Source: Diadophis punctatus similis
Taxonomy: Eukaryota; Chordata; Lepidosauria; Squamata; Dipsadidae
DNA length: 64,000 nt
Assembly: GCA_023053685.1 (NCBI GenBank)
Contig: JALIGW010000005.1
Coordinates: 18,052,501-18,116,500 of the forward strand
Reading direction: 5' to 3'
Under the pieces are notes generated by a model. It saw nothing but the letters and a program-made list of their open reading frames with translations, did no database searches and was not told the DNA's origin. Positions 49,151-61,502 of this stretch are shown here, piece by piece; positions within the stretch are counted from its first letter, which is position 1, and every line of letters begins with the position of its first letter. The translations under genes were made by a program, and so were the position numbers.

Positions 49151-49956
49151 ATACATTAATTCTACAACTTTGAATCATTTTCATTTAATGCTACTAATTT
49201 TATTTAATTTCTCATTACACAAAAGATTATTTACATTTTTTTTCAGAAGAAAAGAAAAATGCTATTAGTGTAATTCGGGGTTACACTCATCTTAGTTATG
49301 AGATGGCTAAAGAGAATGTAGAAGTGTCCTACCCCTCCTTGTAAAAACTCTTCATTATACAGGAACTTCCCTGGCTTGTTGGACATCCTTAAATCCCAAG
49401 GGAGGACATGAAGAGGAGTTACATTTCAGAGAGTTTTCTCTACTTAGGATGTGTGGGCTGCCAGGGAGCTTGTAGAGATGAAAAGAAGTGTGTCAAGAAA
49501 AACCAAAAGCAGACCACCACATCCTCAAATTACTCAGAAATGCTATCCCAAGCAAATAATGAGAAAAAGAGGATTTTTTAAAAAACAGGTGATTGTTCAC
49601 AGGTGATTGTTCACAGCAAACAAATGGCTCATTACCCATTTCTTGGCAATATAGAAAAGTCATTATATATGATTCACCTCGGTGGATAATATTGCTACTA
49701 GGCTTAAGGCTAGGTTTAGGGTTACAATCCTTTGTTTAGCAGCTGTAATGGAGGGTTGCAGAATTGTTCCCGAACCATCCATTATATCGTCTAACATAAC
49801 TCATACCATTATTATCCTTCAGTTGAGTACCTGCAATATATTCTATAGAGAATGATCTTTGAAAACCACCTGGCATCTGTAGGTGGTTCAAAATAAAGCA
49901 TTGGAGTGGTCTACTTGCTGACTGGTGCCTGTCACCTTTTGCCTATTACAGCTGCA
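49151..49956. other. Stretch without gene or named repeat
   Basis: Contains a 14-bp tandem (ACAGGTGATTGTTC twice near 49595). Nothing else recognised. Confidence 0.5.
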
Positions 49957-49964
49957 CTCTAGAC

Positions 49965-50151
49965 CAGAGGTCTTCAAACTTGGCAACTTAAAGACTTGTG
50001 GATTTCAACTGCCAGAATAATAGAATAGACCAGAGGTCTTCAAACTTGGCAACTTAAAGACTTGTGGACTTCAACTCCCAGCTATGCTGGCTGGAGAATT
50101 CTGGGAGTTGAAGTCCACAAGTCTTTAAGTTGCCAAGTTTGAAGACCTCTG
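49965..50151. mobile_element. Palindromic hAT-like MITE with partial duplication
   Basis: 50031-50151 is an almost perfect palindrome: CAGAGGTCTTCAAACTTGGC against GCCAAGTTTGAAGACCTCTG. The first 51 bp are also present upstream at 49965-50015. Outer flanks CTCTAGAC (49957-49964) and GTCTAGAC (50152-50159) match 7 of 8. Confidence 0.8.
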
Positions 50152-50184
50152 GTCTAGACCCTGCATTTGCTGCTACGAGTAGTA

Positions 50185-50480
50185 GGTTTCCAATGCAATT
50201 CAGAATGCTAGTTTTGACTTACAAAGATGTCCAATGGCTTGATGGTGAGGTCCCTACAGGACTGCCTGCTCTAACCAGAGTTAACCAACTTGAATTGGGG
50301 TGCATCCATTTTTGTGAAGTGTGAATGCCAGGATACATGTTTATGTCATGGCACTGAAAATATGGGACAGTTTACTTCTGGAAATTCGATTGGGCTCTTT
50401 AGGGATCCCCTTTTCAAAGCTGTCATGGAAAGCACTCAGAGTGAGTGCTATGTTTGTGTTTATCATGGATATTTTAATTT
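50185..50480 (+). mobile_element. Possible L2-like LINE remnant
   Basis: A short frame reads FPMQFRMLVLTYKDVQWLDG, resembling the LHWLPV-FR-FKVLVLTYKAL block. The rest is too decayed to judge. Confidence 0.35.
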
Positions 50481-50748
50481 TGTTACTGTATGATTTTTAT
50501 TGCTGCCATTGAACAGAGAGTCTGGGGAAAAGTGGAAGCATGCAAGTGAAATAAGTAAATATGCAAACTAAAAATGCCATAAATGGCTGAAGCACAAATC
50601 TTCACCAGGAGGAGATGCGAAAGACATGGGGAAAACAAGGCAGTTTATCGGACATTTTGTCAGTACAAAAGGACAGACATGGTACAAAAGCTTCCTATGA
50701 ATGTTTCTGTAGGTATGGTATGTTTCTATCTATTCTGTTATATAATAA

Positions 50749-50751
<3 letters not shown>

Positions 50752-50821
<70 letters not shown>

Positions 50822-50906
50822 CATACACACATACATACATACATACATACATACATACATACATACATACATACAAACATACATACATACATACATACAT
50901 ACATAC
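50752..50906. repeat. (CATA)n array with (TA)n core
   Basis: CATA repeats on both sides of a (TA)11 run, about 155 bp. Thr-Tyr-Ile-His open frames over it are artefacts. Confidence 0.95.
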
Positions 50907-51237
50907 CAGGGGTGGGTTCTAACTTACCTCGCTGCCGGTTCACTTTCTCCCACAACGTGTGGCCGCGCACGCATGCGCAGTAGCAAAAAATCAGAAAAAA
51001 AGCCAAAACCAAGATGGCGACGCATGCGCAGTGCTGAAAACTCAGCTTCTGCGCTTGCGCAGAAGAAGAAAAAAACTTGAAAAAAATTCCAGAAAGTTAA
51101 AAAAAAAATCCCCCCAAAAATGGCGGCCTCCACAGACCGGCACCGACTGATCCGGTTCTGTGACGTCATCGTGACGTCATCAGCGGGTTGCTACCGGTTC
51201 GGGCAAACTGGTCCGAACTGGGAGAAACACACCTCTG
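50907..51237 (+). mobile_element. Non-autonomous hAT (CAGGGGTGGGTTC family)
   Basis: Ends CAGGGGTGGGTTCTAACTTA and GGGAGAAACACACCTCTG. Duplication ATACATAC at 50899-50906 and 51238-51245, though it lies in CATA-repeat sequence. Contains AAGATGGCGACGCATGCGCA near 51011, AAAATGGCGGC near 51117, and two perfect CREs (TGACGTCA) at 51161-51168 and 51172-51179. Confidence 0.9.
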
Positions 51238-51248
51238 ATACATACATA

Positions 51249-51610
51249 CCCTGTTTTCCCCAAAATAAGACATCTCCTGATAATAAGCCCAATTGGGCTT
51301 TTGAGTGCATGGCAATAATAGAGCTGAGGTGGCGCAGTGGTTAAAGTGCAGCACTGCAGTTCAGCAGTTCAGCTGTTCAACTCTCACCGGCTCAAGGTTG
51401 ACTCAGGCTTCCATCTTTCTGAGGTCGGTAAAATGAGGACCCAGATTGTTGGGGGCAATATGCTGAACTCTGTAAACCGCTTAGAGAGGGCTGTAAAGCA
51501 CTATGAAGCGGTATATAAGTCTAAGTGCTATTGCTATTGCTAATAAGGCCAAGCGCTTATTTCAGGATTTAAAAAAATATAAGACAGGGTCTTATTTTCA
51601 GGGAAACGTG
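51249..51610. mobile_element. TA-flanked MITE (GTCTTATTTTC family) carrying a SINE
   Basis: Ends CCCTGTTTTCCCCAAAATAA and TTATTTTCAGGGAAACGTG, each next to TA. Outside the SINE it matches the 46095 copy closely. Confidence 0.8.
51319..51540 (+). mobile_element. Squamate (Sauria-type) SINE inside the MITE
   Basis: Head GAGCTGAGGTGGCGCAGTGG, B-box-like GTTCAACTCTC, end AAGTGCTATTGCTATTGC. AATAA on both sides fits a short target duplication. Confidence 0.9.
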
Positions 51611-51619
51611 TACGTGCGT

Positions 51620-51648
51620 GGGTATGTGTGTGTGTGTGTGTGTGTGTG
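51620..51648. repeat. (TG)n microsatellite
   Basis: Short dinucleotide run. Confidence 0.9.
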
Positions 51649-51649
51649 A

Positions 51650-52884
51650 ATATTCTTCATTTAGTCTGCATATCATACTATAACACTAATAGTATACACA
51701 ATTTCAACTTCAACATTTTCATTATGCTTAAATCTAAACAGTCCATCATCTCTCTCCATCCAAAATGGCTTTAAAAAAGAGCTCCAGATAGAGTTACCAA
51801 GTTCCTTGTAATCCAATTGGGAAGCAGCATAATAGAATAAAATTGCTAGAGGTAGTCATACATTTACTTTTACATTCATACTTGAGGGTTAAAGGTTGGG
51901 GTTTTTTTTTAAGCCAACAACAACTACACACAAATCTAAGTCTGCTTAAAATTTGGAATAGCTCCTCAACTGTTTAGAAAGGTTGTCCCTGGAGTGTTCA
52001 GCCACCATTAAGGCAGCTTTTACTGATGTTTGCACCTTTATTTCAAGAGAATGAAATGGCAGCCTGTCTATCACATGATGAGTGAAAGCAGCAGTAAACA
52101 GAGACTGAAACAGAAGTACAATACACCAGGGAAGAACCTGCATGGGTTTAATGTATTCCCACCAGAAATCACAAAAGTCTTTCGGAATCTTATGTATTTA
52201 TTGTTAAAGATCTACACTGTTTATGTGGGTAAAGGCATCTGTGTACTTTGTATTTTGTTGTTACAGAGAGAGGCATTTCATAAGCATTTGCATTGCAAGT
52301 AAGTGCTCCTAGCACTTGCAAACATTGACAGAAATGTAAATGCAGTTGGTGAGTGACTTTGGCATATTCTTAATTACGTTGGCACACTTTTGTATTGATT
52401 TTTGCTGTTAATTACTAAAGTATCAATATGTTGTAAAATAACATGCATTCATTATCTTTGCTTGCAGTCCATTTAAATAATTACAAAAAAAAAATCCCCC
52501 ACCAAAACATCTACTCACCCAACACTCGAACATATACACAAACATACGTTCTCAGTCAGCAATTCCATCGAACCAGAAATTAACTTACTATATTTATTGT
52601 TACTGTGCACACTTAATTAAATAAAGCATCAGTCATGTAATGTCCATGTCCTCTTGCCAATAATAAGCATGCTGAATGTTCCTCTATTTGTTGAGCCTTT
52701 GTAAATGACACAGACTCAATGGAAACATCGCTGCATTTTTCTTTGAATGCAATTGGAGGTGGCTGTGATTTGAAATCTGTTGTGATTTTCTGTGATTTTC
52801 AGAAAGGTTTACCTAATTTAAATTTTTGGGTTCTTTTTCACAGCCCTAACACAGGACTAGCAACCTAACAGGGCCATCTTCTGG
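51650..52884. other. Stretch without gene or named repeat
   Basis: A 90-codon frame (52030-52302) has no domain. Nothing else seen. Confidence 0.5.
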
Positions 52885-52892
52885 CTCTGGTC

Positions 52893-53172
52893 CGGGGTGA
52901 AATCCAGCAGGTTCTGACAGGTTCTGGAGAACCAGTAGCGGAAATTTTGAGTAGTTCGGAGAACTGGCAAATACCACCTCTGGCTGTCCCCAGAGTGGAG
53001 TGGGAATGGAGATTTTGCAATATCCTTTCCCCAGGAGTGGGGTGGGAATGGAGATTTTGTAGTATCTTTTCCCTGCCACGCCCACCCACCAAGCCACGCC
53101 CACCAAGCCACACCACTCCCACCAAGCCACGCCCACAGAACCGGTAGTAAAAAAAATTGGATTTCACCACTG
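52893..53172. mobile_element. Non-autonomous hAT (GTGAAATCCA family)
   Basis: Ends CGGGGTGAAATCCAGCAGGT and TTGGATTTCACCACTG. Exact 8-bp duplication CTCTGGTC at 52885-52892 and 53173-53180. The interior has CCACGCCCACC repeats. The right subterminal AGAACCGGTAGTAAAAAAAA is shared with the 58093-60669 element. Confidence 0.9.
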
Positions 53173-53180
53173 CTCTGGTC

Positions 53181-54000
53181 TAATTACCAAAGTTCTCGTA
53201 CCAAACTGTCAACCTATTCTTTATGTGCCTCTGTTAGTAAGAATATGAGAGGGAAAGAGACAAAAAAGATCAGAAGGAAAACAATTCAATGACTGCTGAT
53301 TTTTAACTACAACTCTGGCTCCAATCACCAATGACATCTACTTGCTTATGATGACTCCCTTGAAAATGCTCTCAAAAGACAACAGTAGAAAATCTTTATG
53401 CAATGGCCAAGAACTATAACTTTGAAGGAAATAGTTGATAGAAAAAAAGTGCAAAGTGGAAATTTGTATATAATAATTGAAGCATCTAAAATGTTAAAAC
53501 ATATATTCAGAATCTAATAAAGTACCTCTGAAATGTGAGTTTCTTATAAAAAGTTTTGCAATAGTTTTATCTTCTGGAAAAATAGTCTAAATTGATTTCT
53601 CTTCCAAAGACACTTTTTGTTGTTATTTTTTTTACAGGAAAAATCAAGGCACAGTCTGTGGTCAGGCCAAGCTGGGCTATTTCCTTCAGCAAATCTGTGG
53701 TCTGCGGTACAGTCTATGTTCCTTTGTGACTGAAAAACTGGAAGAAAATCTGTAAAAAGGGAAGGCAGCTTGTCTGCTATTACTTGTCTTCTTGTCAAAG
53801 ATAATCTCCTGGATTTACTAAGAACAGAGTTTAAAATCTGGTGAGGTAAGGCATTCATATCCTTCTCACCAGATGCAATTCGTGCTGTGACCTTACATTA
53901 CTCGGTATAGCAGCTGTGCATGTAGAAACGTGTTCCTGTAAACATATTGCATTTTAGGAGCAGGGTTTAGGGTATAGTTATAGGTGGAGGGAGAGGGAGG
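53181..54000. other. Stretch without gene or named repeat
   Basis: A 104-codon minus-strand frame (53544-53858) has no domain. Nothing else seen. Confidence 0.5.
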
Positions 54001-54006
54001 GGGAGG

Positions 54007-54537
<531 letters not shown>

Positions 54538-54639
54538 AATTCTAAGTTCGTAAATGAGAAAAGAGGATGCTATATTTAATTAATCAATTAATTAAAAATT
54601 GATAAATTTTTACAATCCATCCGATGGTGGTCTTCTCTG

Positions 54640-55440
54640 GTCCTCAGTAAAGGTTGTACCTTCTGAGAGCCTGAGCACATCACCCTCACATCGGATGCCA
54701 GCCAGTTTGGCTGGGGGGTGCACATACAGAACCAATTGGCTCAGGGCCGCTGGTCTCCTAAAGACCTCAAAAACAACATTAATTGGTTAGAATTGGGGGC
54801 AATACACCTAGTCCTCCGCCACTTTCAAGATCTTCTGAAGGGGAAGCACGTGTTAGTATTGACTGACAATGTGGCGGCGAAAGCCCATGTTAACCGCCAG
54901 TGAGGCATTCACTTCCTTCCCCTCATGAGAGAATCATTACTCTTAGGGACTTGGGCAGAGTCAAACCTCCTATCAATCAAGGCAGAACACATAACTGATT
55001 CCTCAAACATCCTGGCAGATTGCCTGAGCAGACTTACTGTGGACCACACAGAGTGGAGACTACATCCGGACATATTCCAGGACATTTGCAGCAGATTTGG
55101 ACAGCCAAGCGTAGATCTATTTGCATCGCATCAGAACTCCCAACTCCCTCATTTTTTTCATGAGGTTCAGGTCCCCAGGGGCCAAAGGAATCAATACCTT
55201 ATGATGCAGGTGACCAAGGGGCCTGTTGTACGCCTTTCCTCCTCTGCCTCTGATCCCGGCAGTAATCCGGAAGATGATTGCGGAGGAAGTGGAGGTCCTC
55301 CTCATTGTTCCATACTGGCTCAGGCATCCGTGGTTCATGGGTCAGTCTGTCCGTGATTCGTCCCTGGAGAATCCCTCTGGAGAGAATCTCAGCCAGGGGG
55401 TCTTATTCCATCCAGAGCCTCAGTGGCTCCACCTGACTGC
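54640..55440 (+). pseudogene. DIRS-like RNase H and downstream domain, broken
   Basis: This is the RNase H part of a DIRS pol, which degrades RNA in the RNA:DNA hybrid. Visible blocks: the first catalytic aspartate in LTSDASQFGWG, a glutamate in WLELGAIHLVL, an aspartate in VLTDNVAAKAHVNRQ, and the last in NILADCLSR. FGQPSVDLFASHQNSQLP follows, the post-RNase H segment characteristic of DIRS. A TGA stop interrupts at 54901-54903, another stop precedes the domain, and a frameshift near 55222 is needed to continue into FPPLPLIPAVIRKM. It is inactive. No reverse-transcriptase palm precedes it. Confidence 0.85.
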
Positions 55441-55519
55441 CTGGCACTTGAGAGGGACCTCCTCGGAGGGACATGGAGGTCGGAGGCACTATTTGTGTCT
55501 TTCCAACCGGCTTCGGTGG

Positions 55520-55800
55520 GCTCCAAGGTATCCTCTCCCACGATAGGCCATTAGATAAGAGCTTGCATCACAAAAGCATATGAGTTACACTCATTCCCCT
55601 TGCCAAGACGAGTTACAGTGCATTCTACAAGGAGTGCGGCCACCATGGCGGTCTGGTCGACACAGGCATCTTTGGAGGACATCTGCAGGGCAGCCACCTG
55701 AGCCTCTCTTTCGCCTTTTATTAGGCACTATAAATTGGATGTGTTTGCTTCAGTGGAAGCTTCCTTCGGTTGGAGACTCTTCAACAGGTGCATCTAGCCT
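55520..55800 (+). pseudogene. Tyrosine-recombinase C-terminus of the DIRS-like element
   Basis: DIRS elements integrate with a tyrosine recombinase rather than an integrase. This frame reads IRACITKAYELHSFPLPRR, then HSTRSAAT (the HxxR catalytic motif), LEDICRAAT, a TGA stop where a tryptophan is expected, then FIRHYKLDVFASVEASFG, in which the tyrosine is the expected nucleophile. Only about 60 bp separate it from the previous coding block, so the N-terminal recombinase and its first catalytic arginine are deleted. The HxxR and tyrosine motifs make the family call strong. Confidence 0.8.
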
Positions 55801-56250
55801 TGGATGCTCTAGCCCCAATGGCTACCTGCCCACAGGACAGCCAGGCTTTGGTATGTCCCATTCCTGGCCTATTCCGCAACCACACTGGAGAAGGGGCGTT
55901 GGTCCTACCTGAATGTCTTTTCTCAGTGGAAGTTGTGGGATAGGCCAGTCCCTCCCTGATGACCGTAGGGTCTGGAGCGGGGGGGTGTAACTAATATCTG
56001 GCAGAGCATTTGTTGTTGCAGCTACGCCATCGTCGAAAACTGGAGCCTGAGGGAGAGGCATCGGGGCGTGTCTACATCTTTGATGACTCAGTCTCTAGGC
56101 AGAAGGACAAGGTCAACATCCATTCCTGGCCTATCCTGCAACTTCCACTGAGAAAAGGAGTTCAGGTAGGACCAACGCCCCTTCTAAGTTCGTAAGAGAG
56201 AAAAGAGGCATGCTATATTTAATTAATCAATTAATAAAAATTGATAAAAT

Positions 56251-56881
<631 letters not shown>

Positions 56882-56917
56882 TTTTGGATAACATGTAAAT
56901 CAAAATCCTTGTGGGAA

Positions 56918-57158
56918 AGCCGAGGTGGCGCAGTGGTTAAAAGCAGCACTGCAACCTTCTTCAGCTGACTGCTAGTTCAGCAGTTCAGCAGTTCAAATCT
57001 CACCGACTCAAGGTTGACTCAGCCTTCCATCCTTCTGAGGTCGGTAAAATGAGGACCCAGATTGCTGGGGGCAATATGCTGAACTCTGTAAACTGCTTAG
57101 AGAGGGCTGTAAAGCACTATGAAGCGGTATATAAGTCTAAGTGCTATTGCTATTGCTA
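56918..57158 (+). mobile_element. Squamate (Sauria-type) SINE
   Basis: Head GCCGAGGTGGCGCAGTGG, B-box GTTCAAATCTC, end AAGTGCTATTGCTATTGC. Very similar to the 51319 copy, so relatively young. Confidence 0.92.
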
Positions 57159-57159
57159 A

Positions 57160-58084
57160 AGACCAGCTCTTGAGCCTGTCTGGAAGTACCTCCAATGCTC
57201 TCTTTCACTTCTGCTTTACATTGTGCTTTTATCTTTTGTCTTACTTATAGTATAAGCTGCATGACCAGCTCCTATGAGTGCCAAGTGGAAGGGAAGTAAT
57301 GGAAGGGAAGCCAAGACTGGGCAAGTAGAGAAGTAACATTTGGGAAGAAAGAAGTAGTGAACATTATTAGAAAAATTATGCAGTACTTCTAGAAGCGTGG
57401 TAATTAGTTGGATAGTTTACGTACCTTATTAATAGTGAAGACGAATCTGCCCATTATTGTGATAAGAAAAAAATCTTCAGGGTGAATAATCCAATTGCTT
57501 TTCCATGCCATTGATATGGCTACAATGATTATAGCCATATGCTTTTTGCAAGTGGAAGATGACCCACATCTCACATGTTGGTCCTTCATGACCAACGCAA
57601 AAACTGTTGAAAATTTTATAAAAGGAACTTCTCATTTCAGGTCTGGCTTAAGTATTTCTAAGGGACTTAAGTTTGGACATATTGAAATTGGTTGTCTTCA
57701 CCAGTTCTTTTGTAGAGTTGCTTATACATTTGGGATCACTTGTCTTATTGCATGAGTCACTTGTGTTACACCTTAGAATGATGGCGAAAGGGCCTGCTAC
57801 TCTTCTGTAGAATTGTCTCATATGAATTCATATTTTCTCTCATGGTGGCAAGTTATTCAAGTCTTGCAGCAAAACATTTCCAAACCTTGTCATTATCACC
57901 TCTAAGCTTGACAGCAGGCATGTTATTATGGAAAATTGTGTTTCTTTTCTCGTGAAATAGCAGCATTCGTGCAACCTGAAATGTTCAAAATGATTCTGTT
58001 ATTTTTTTCAGACTGATATGCATTTATGGCTTTTTGTAGGGTCTTGTTATTTGAATCGGACCTGAAGGACATTTTAGATTTGTT
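57160..58084. other. Stretch without gene or named repeat
   Basis: An 86-codon frame (57495-57755) has no domain. Nothing else seen. Confidence 0.5.
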
Positions 58085-58642
58085 GGTGGTATCAGTGGTG
58101 GGTTCTTACCGGTTCGGACCGGTTCGCTAGAACCGTTAGGGGAAATTTGGCCTGGGTCACCGAACTGCTTGTGACCTCTGGCTGGCCACGCCCCTGAACT
58201 GGTCCCCTGGCCGCTGCTCGCTCCCTTGCCCCACTCGCCCGGTTGCCGGTTTCTCTCCCACCCGGTTGCTGCCTGCCCACTCACCCACCCTGCCCACTCA
58301 CCCACCCTGCCCACTCACTCACTCCTCACTGCCTAAGCTGCCTTCCCTGTTCCCACATGGTGCCTGCCCTGCGCCCCAACTGAGCTGCTTCCTCCAGCCT
58401 ACAGGTAAGTTGCGGTCATGCTAGGCCCTCCCGCCCCATCCCCAGAGCTTGCTGTGCCCCCCCCACCATCCCCACCAAGCTTGCGTGGCTGGCTAAGCCT
58501 CCAAGGCCTGGCGTGGCTCCATTCAAGGCCTCACTGCCTGCAGCCTAGCTTGCCGTGGGGCCCCCACCATCCCCACTGGGCTTGCAACCTTATCTTCCTC
58601 CCAAAGCTGGTGGCAGAGGGGAAGGCATGCCAGCGCCCATGA

Positions 58643-58836
58643 AGAACCGATGCTTGGAGCAGTTTTGGAGCTTGTTAAGGAGGAGGACCGCTCCTTGGCC
58701 CCAGCCATGCATTTTCAAGCCTGGGCTATTGCAATAGCTTTTCACTCCAAGCAGCCCAGGCTTGAAAACACATGGCTGGGGCCGAGGAGCGGTCCTCCTC
58801 CTTACAAGCTCCAAAACTGCTCCAAGCGTCAGTTCC
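58643..58836. repeat. Long inverted repeat within the composite hAT
   Basis: Arms of about 84 bp (58643-58727 and 58753-58836), roughly 90% complementary by eye, with a 25-nt loop. The same peptide is therefore readable on both strands. Confidence 0.85.
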
Positions 58837-59397
58837 TCGTGGGTGTTGAAAGTACCAGCCTTCAACCTGGCTGTTTCTTGTGCCTGGCTTTCCGGATGGG
58901 TCCCCAAAGCGCTGTGCTACGAAAGACACTCTCCTAGCTAGAGACTGGTGGAGAGAAGAAGCGGGTCACATGGAGCGTTGTTCTCCAGCAACTTGTTTTC
59001 TCTGCCCCGCTCTCTTGCTGGGAGAGCACGAGAGTCTTCCACAGCATAAAGCCTGTAAGTGTAAGTCCCATCCAGAAAGCCAAGTAGAGAGAAACAGGTT
59101 GAATCCTGTTTCTTTCTGGCGCAGCGCTTTCCGGACTTACCAGGACCCAAAGCACAGTGCTGCAAAAGACTCTCTCTCTCTTTCCCTGTAATAGAGCGGG
59201 TGAGAGAAAACAGGTCACCGGAGAACACGTGGAGGGCTCCATCATGTGCTCTCCAGGTCAGCGGCTGCTGCTTCTTCCCCCCATGCTGCTTTTGCCTGGC
59301 AGAGAGAATCTTTCGCAGCACAGTGCTTTGTGTAAATCCCATCCAGAAAGCCAGTGCTTTTCCAGGGCCCCGAGGGCCGCCCCCCCCGCCCGCTGCC

Positions 59398-59560
59398 ACC
59401 TGGAGCTCCCCTTTCATCTGCCACCGCCTGGAGCTCCCCTTTCGCCCGCCGCCGCCTGAAGCTCCCCTTTCATCCGCCACCGCCTGGAGCTCCCCTTTCG
59501 CCCACTGTCACCCCCCACCGGCTGCCACCTGGAACTCCCTTTTCACCCACCACTGCTACC
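59398..59560. repeat. 28-bp minisatellite
   Basis: CTGGAGCTCCCCTTTC recurs with a 28-bp period about five times (later units longer), with a further partial unit near 59688. Confidence 0.85.
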
Positions 59561-59808
59561 CCCGGGCTAGCATCTCCCGAAGCCGCCTGAGTTGCAGGAG
59601 CGGCAGGGACGGGGGGGACAGCCCAGTAAGCTTCACGTGGCTGAGAAGCTTGCCCTCTCCCACCAGGCTAGAAACTCCCAAAACCACCTGGAGCTCACCT
59701 TTCACCCTCCGCCCCCACCACTGCCAGCCAAAACCGTGTAGGAAAACTCCCCGGGAGTTCCACGATGCCCTGCTGCCGCCGTTCTGGAAAAGAAAGAGAG
59801 AGCGAGAC

Positions 59809-60241
<433 letters not shown>

Positions 60242-60677
60242 GAGAGTTCAGTTTCCATCCATTGCTTCTTATTTTGCCTTCTGGTGCTTTGGAAAATACA
60301 TTGCCCCCACGTCTTTCTGGCAGCCCCTTAAAGCCTGTTGCCTATCACACTCTTGGGCAAAGCATGTGAGCCATTTCCTCCTTTCAGTGGTCCATGAAAG
60401 TACATCTATAGTATGTAGATAGTAAAGTTGAAAAAAGAACAACATTTTTACAGAACTATAGATATGTTGAGGCTGCGTGTGACAAGGAATGGCTGGGAGG
60501 CGAGGGGCCAAGCGATGCACCCCTTGATGTGAGTGACATTGAGTTGGCCACGCCCACCCAGTCACATGACCATGAAGCCATGCCACCCAGTCACATGACC
60601 ATGAAGCCACACCCACAAAATAAGCCATGCCCACAGAACCGATAGTAAAAAAATTAGAACCCACCCCTGGGTGGGAT

Positions 60678-61502
60678 CTTTACTTGTTGAGGAGAGCCAA
60701 AGTTTGTGAGATTTATATTGTGTAAAGTTGATTCAGCCAATTCAATTCAGCCCTGACCATTAAGTGAAATACTTATAACTTACCCTAGATGTTAACTAAA
60801 TTGACTGAATTAGGAAAAACTCCTTTTTTCATTGGCACATGAATTTTGAATTACTTTATTTATGAACTAATGGGGAAAATTATCTTCGTTTATTTAGATT
60901 CCCTTTATCCATCAGTACATAAAGTTCTTGCTTAACATTACCTTGCAGATATATGCAAGAATTCAGAAAATCAGAAATTTTACTATTTTTTAAACTAATT
61001 TTAATAATGTTTACTAACTATACAACTACCGTAGTTAATAGTTCCAAAGATACTTATCAATTAAAATATTGCATTGTAATGGTAGGAGTGGTATTGTTAG
61101 GGAAAATATTTAAAAAATTAATTTGAGACATTTAATCATTTATTTATTTACTCATTCAATTTACTCATTCAATTTATCCCCATCTCAATCCAAAGAGATT
61201 CTGGATGGATTCCTGATAATGATCATCCTAATTCATAATTAGATGAATACAGATACATGAGCTTTTCTCTTTTGAAAAGATTCACAGATTTTAAGTAAGA
61301 TGAAACTCTCCATACTGTATTAATAATCTTGAAAGGCAAATTATTCTTAGGGTGGAAATATACCATGTGTGTATGTTACAGGCAATCATTGCAATCTGAT
61401 TTTCTTTATAGTAATGTCTTCTTTTAATAACTGTTTATTGACTGTATTGACTCCATGCAATCTAGTTAAGGAATTCATTTGTAAGGTTTGCACAATTCAT
61501 TA
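60678..61502. other. Stretch without gene; possible LINE tail
   Basis: TTTATTTATTTACTCATTCA near 61138 with TCCAAAGAGATTCTGGATGG may be a short LINE tail. Nothing else recognised. Confidence 0.45.

Larger units (their letters stand above)
54538..56250 (+). mobile_element. Internally deleted DIRS-like (tyrosine-recombinase) retroelement
   Basis: RNase H and the C-terminal end of a tyrosine recombinase occur in the DIRS order. The reverse transcriptase is missing and most of the recombinase is deleted. 55892-55948 recurs inverted at about 56124-56183. A direct repeat of about 70 bp (TTCTAAGTTCGTAA...TTAATTAATCAATTAAT) bounds the unit at 54538-54607 and 56182-56249. DIRS-type elements lack LTRs and carry inverted or split direct repeats instead. 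Confidence 0.8.

Noticed and set aside
56918..56995. tRNA gene at the SINE heads (also 14336, 25400, 29408, 51319)
   Set aside because: A- and B-box sequences are present but the cloverleaf is lost and each continues into a SINE body.
58094..58140. ACCGGTTCGGACCGGTT cluster as an operator or hormone-response element
   Set aside because: It lies at the terminus of a hAT element, and the same ACCGGTT motifs recur at other hAT ends, so transposase binding is the simpler explanation.
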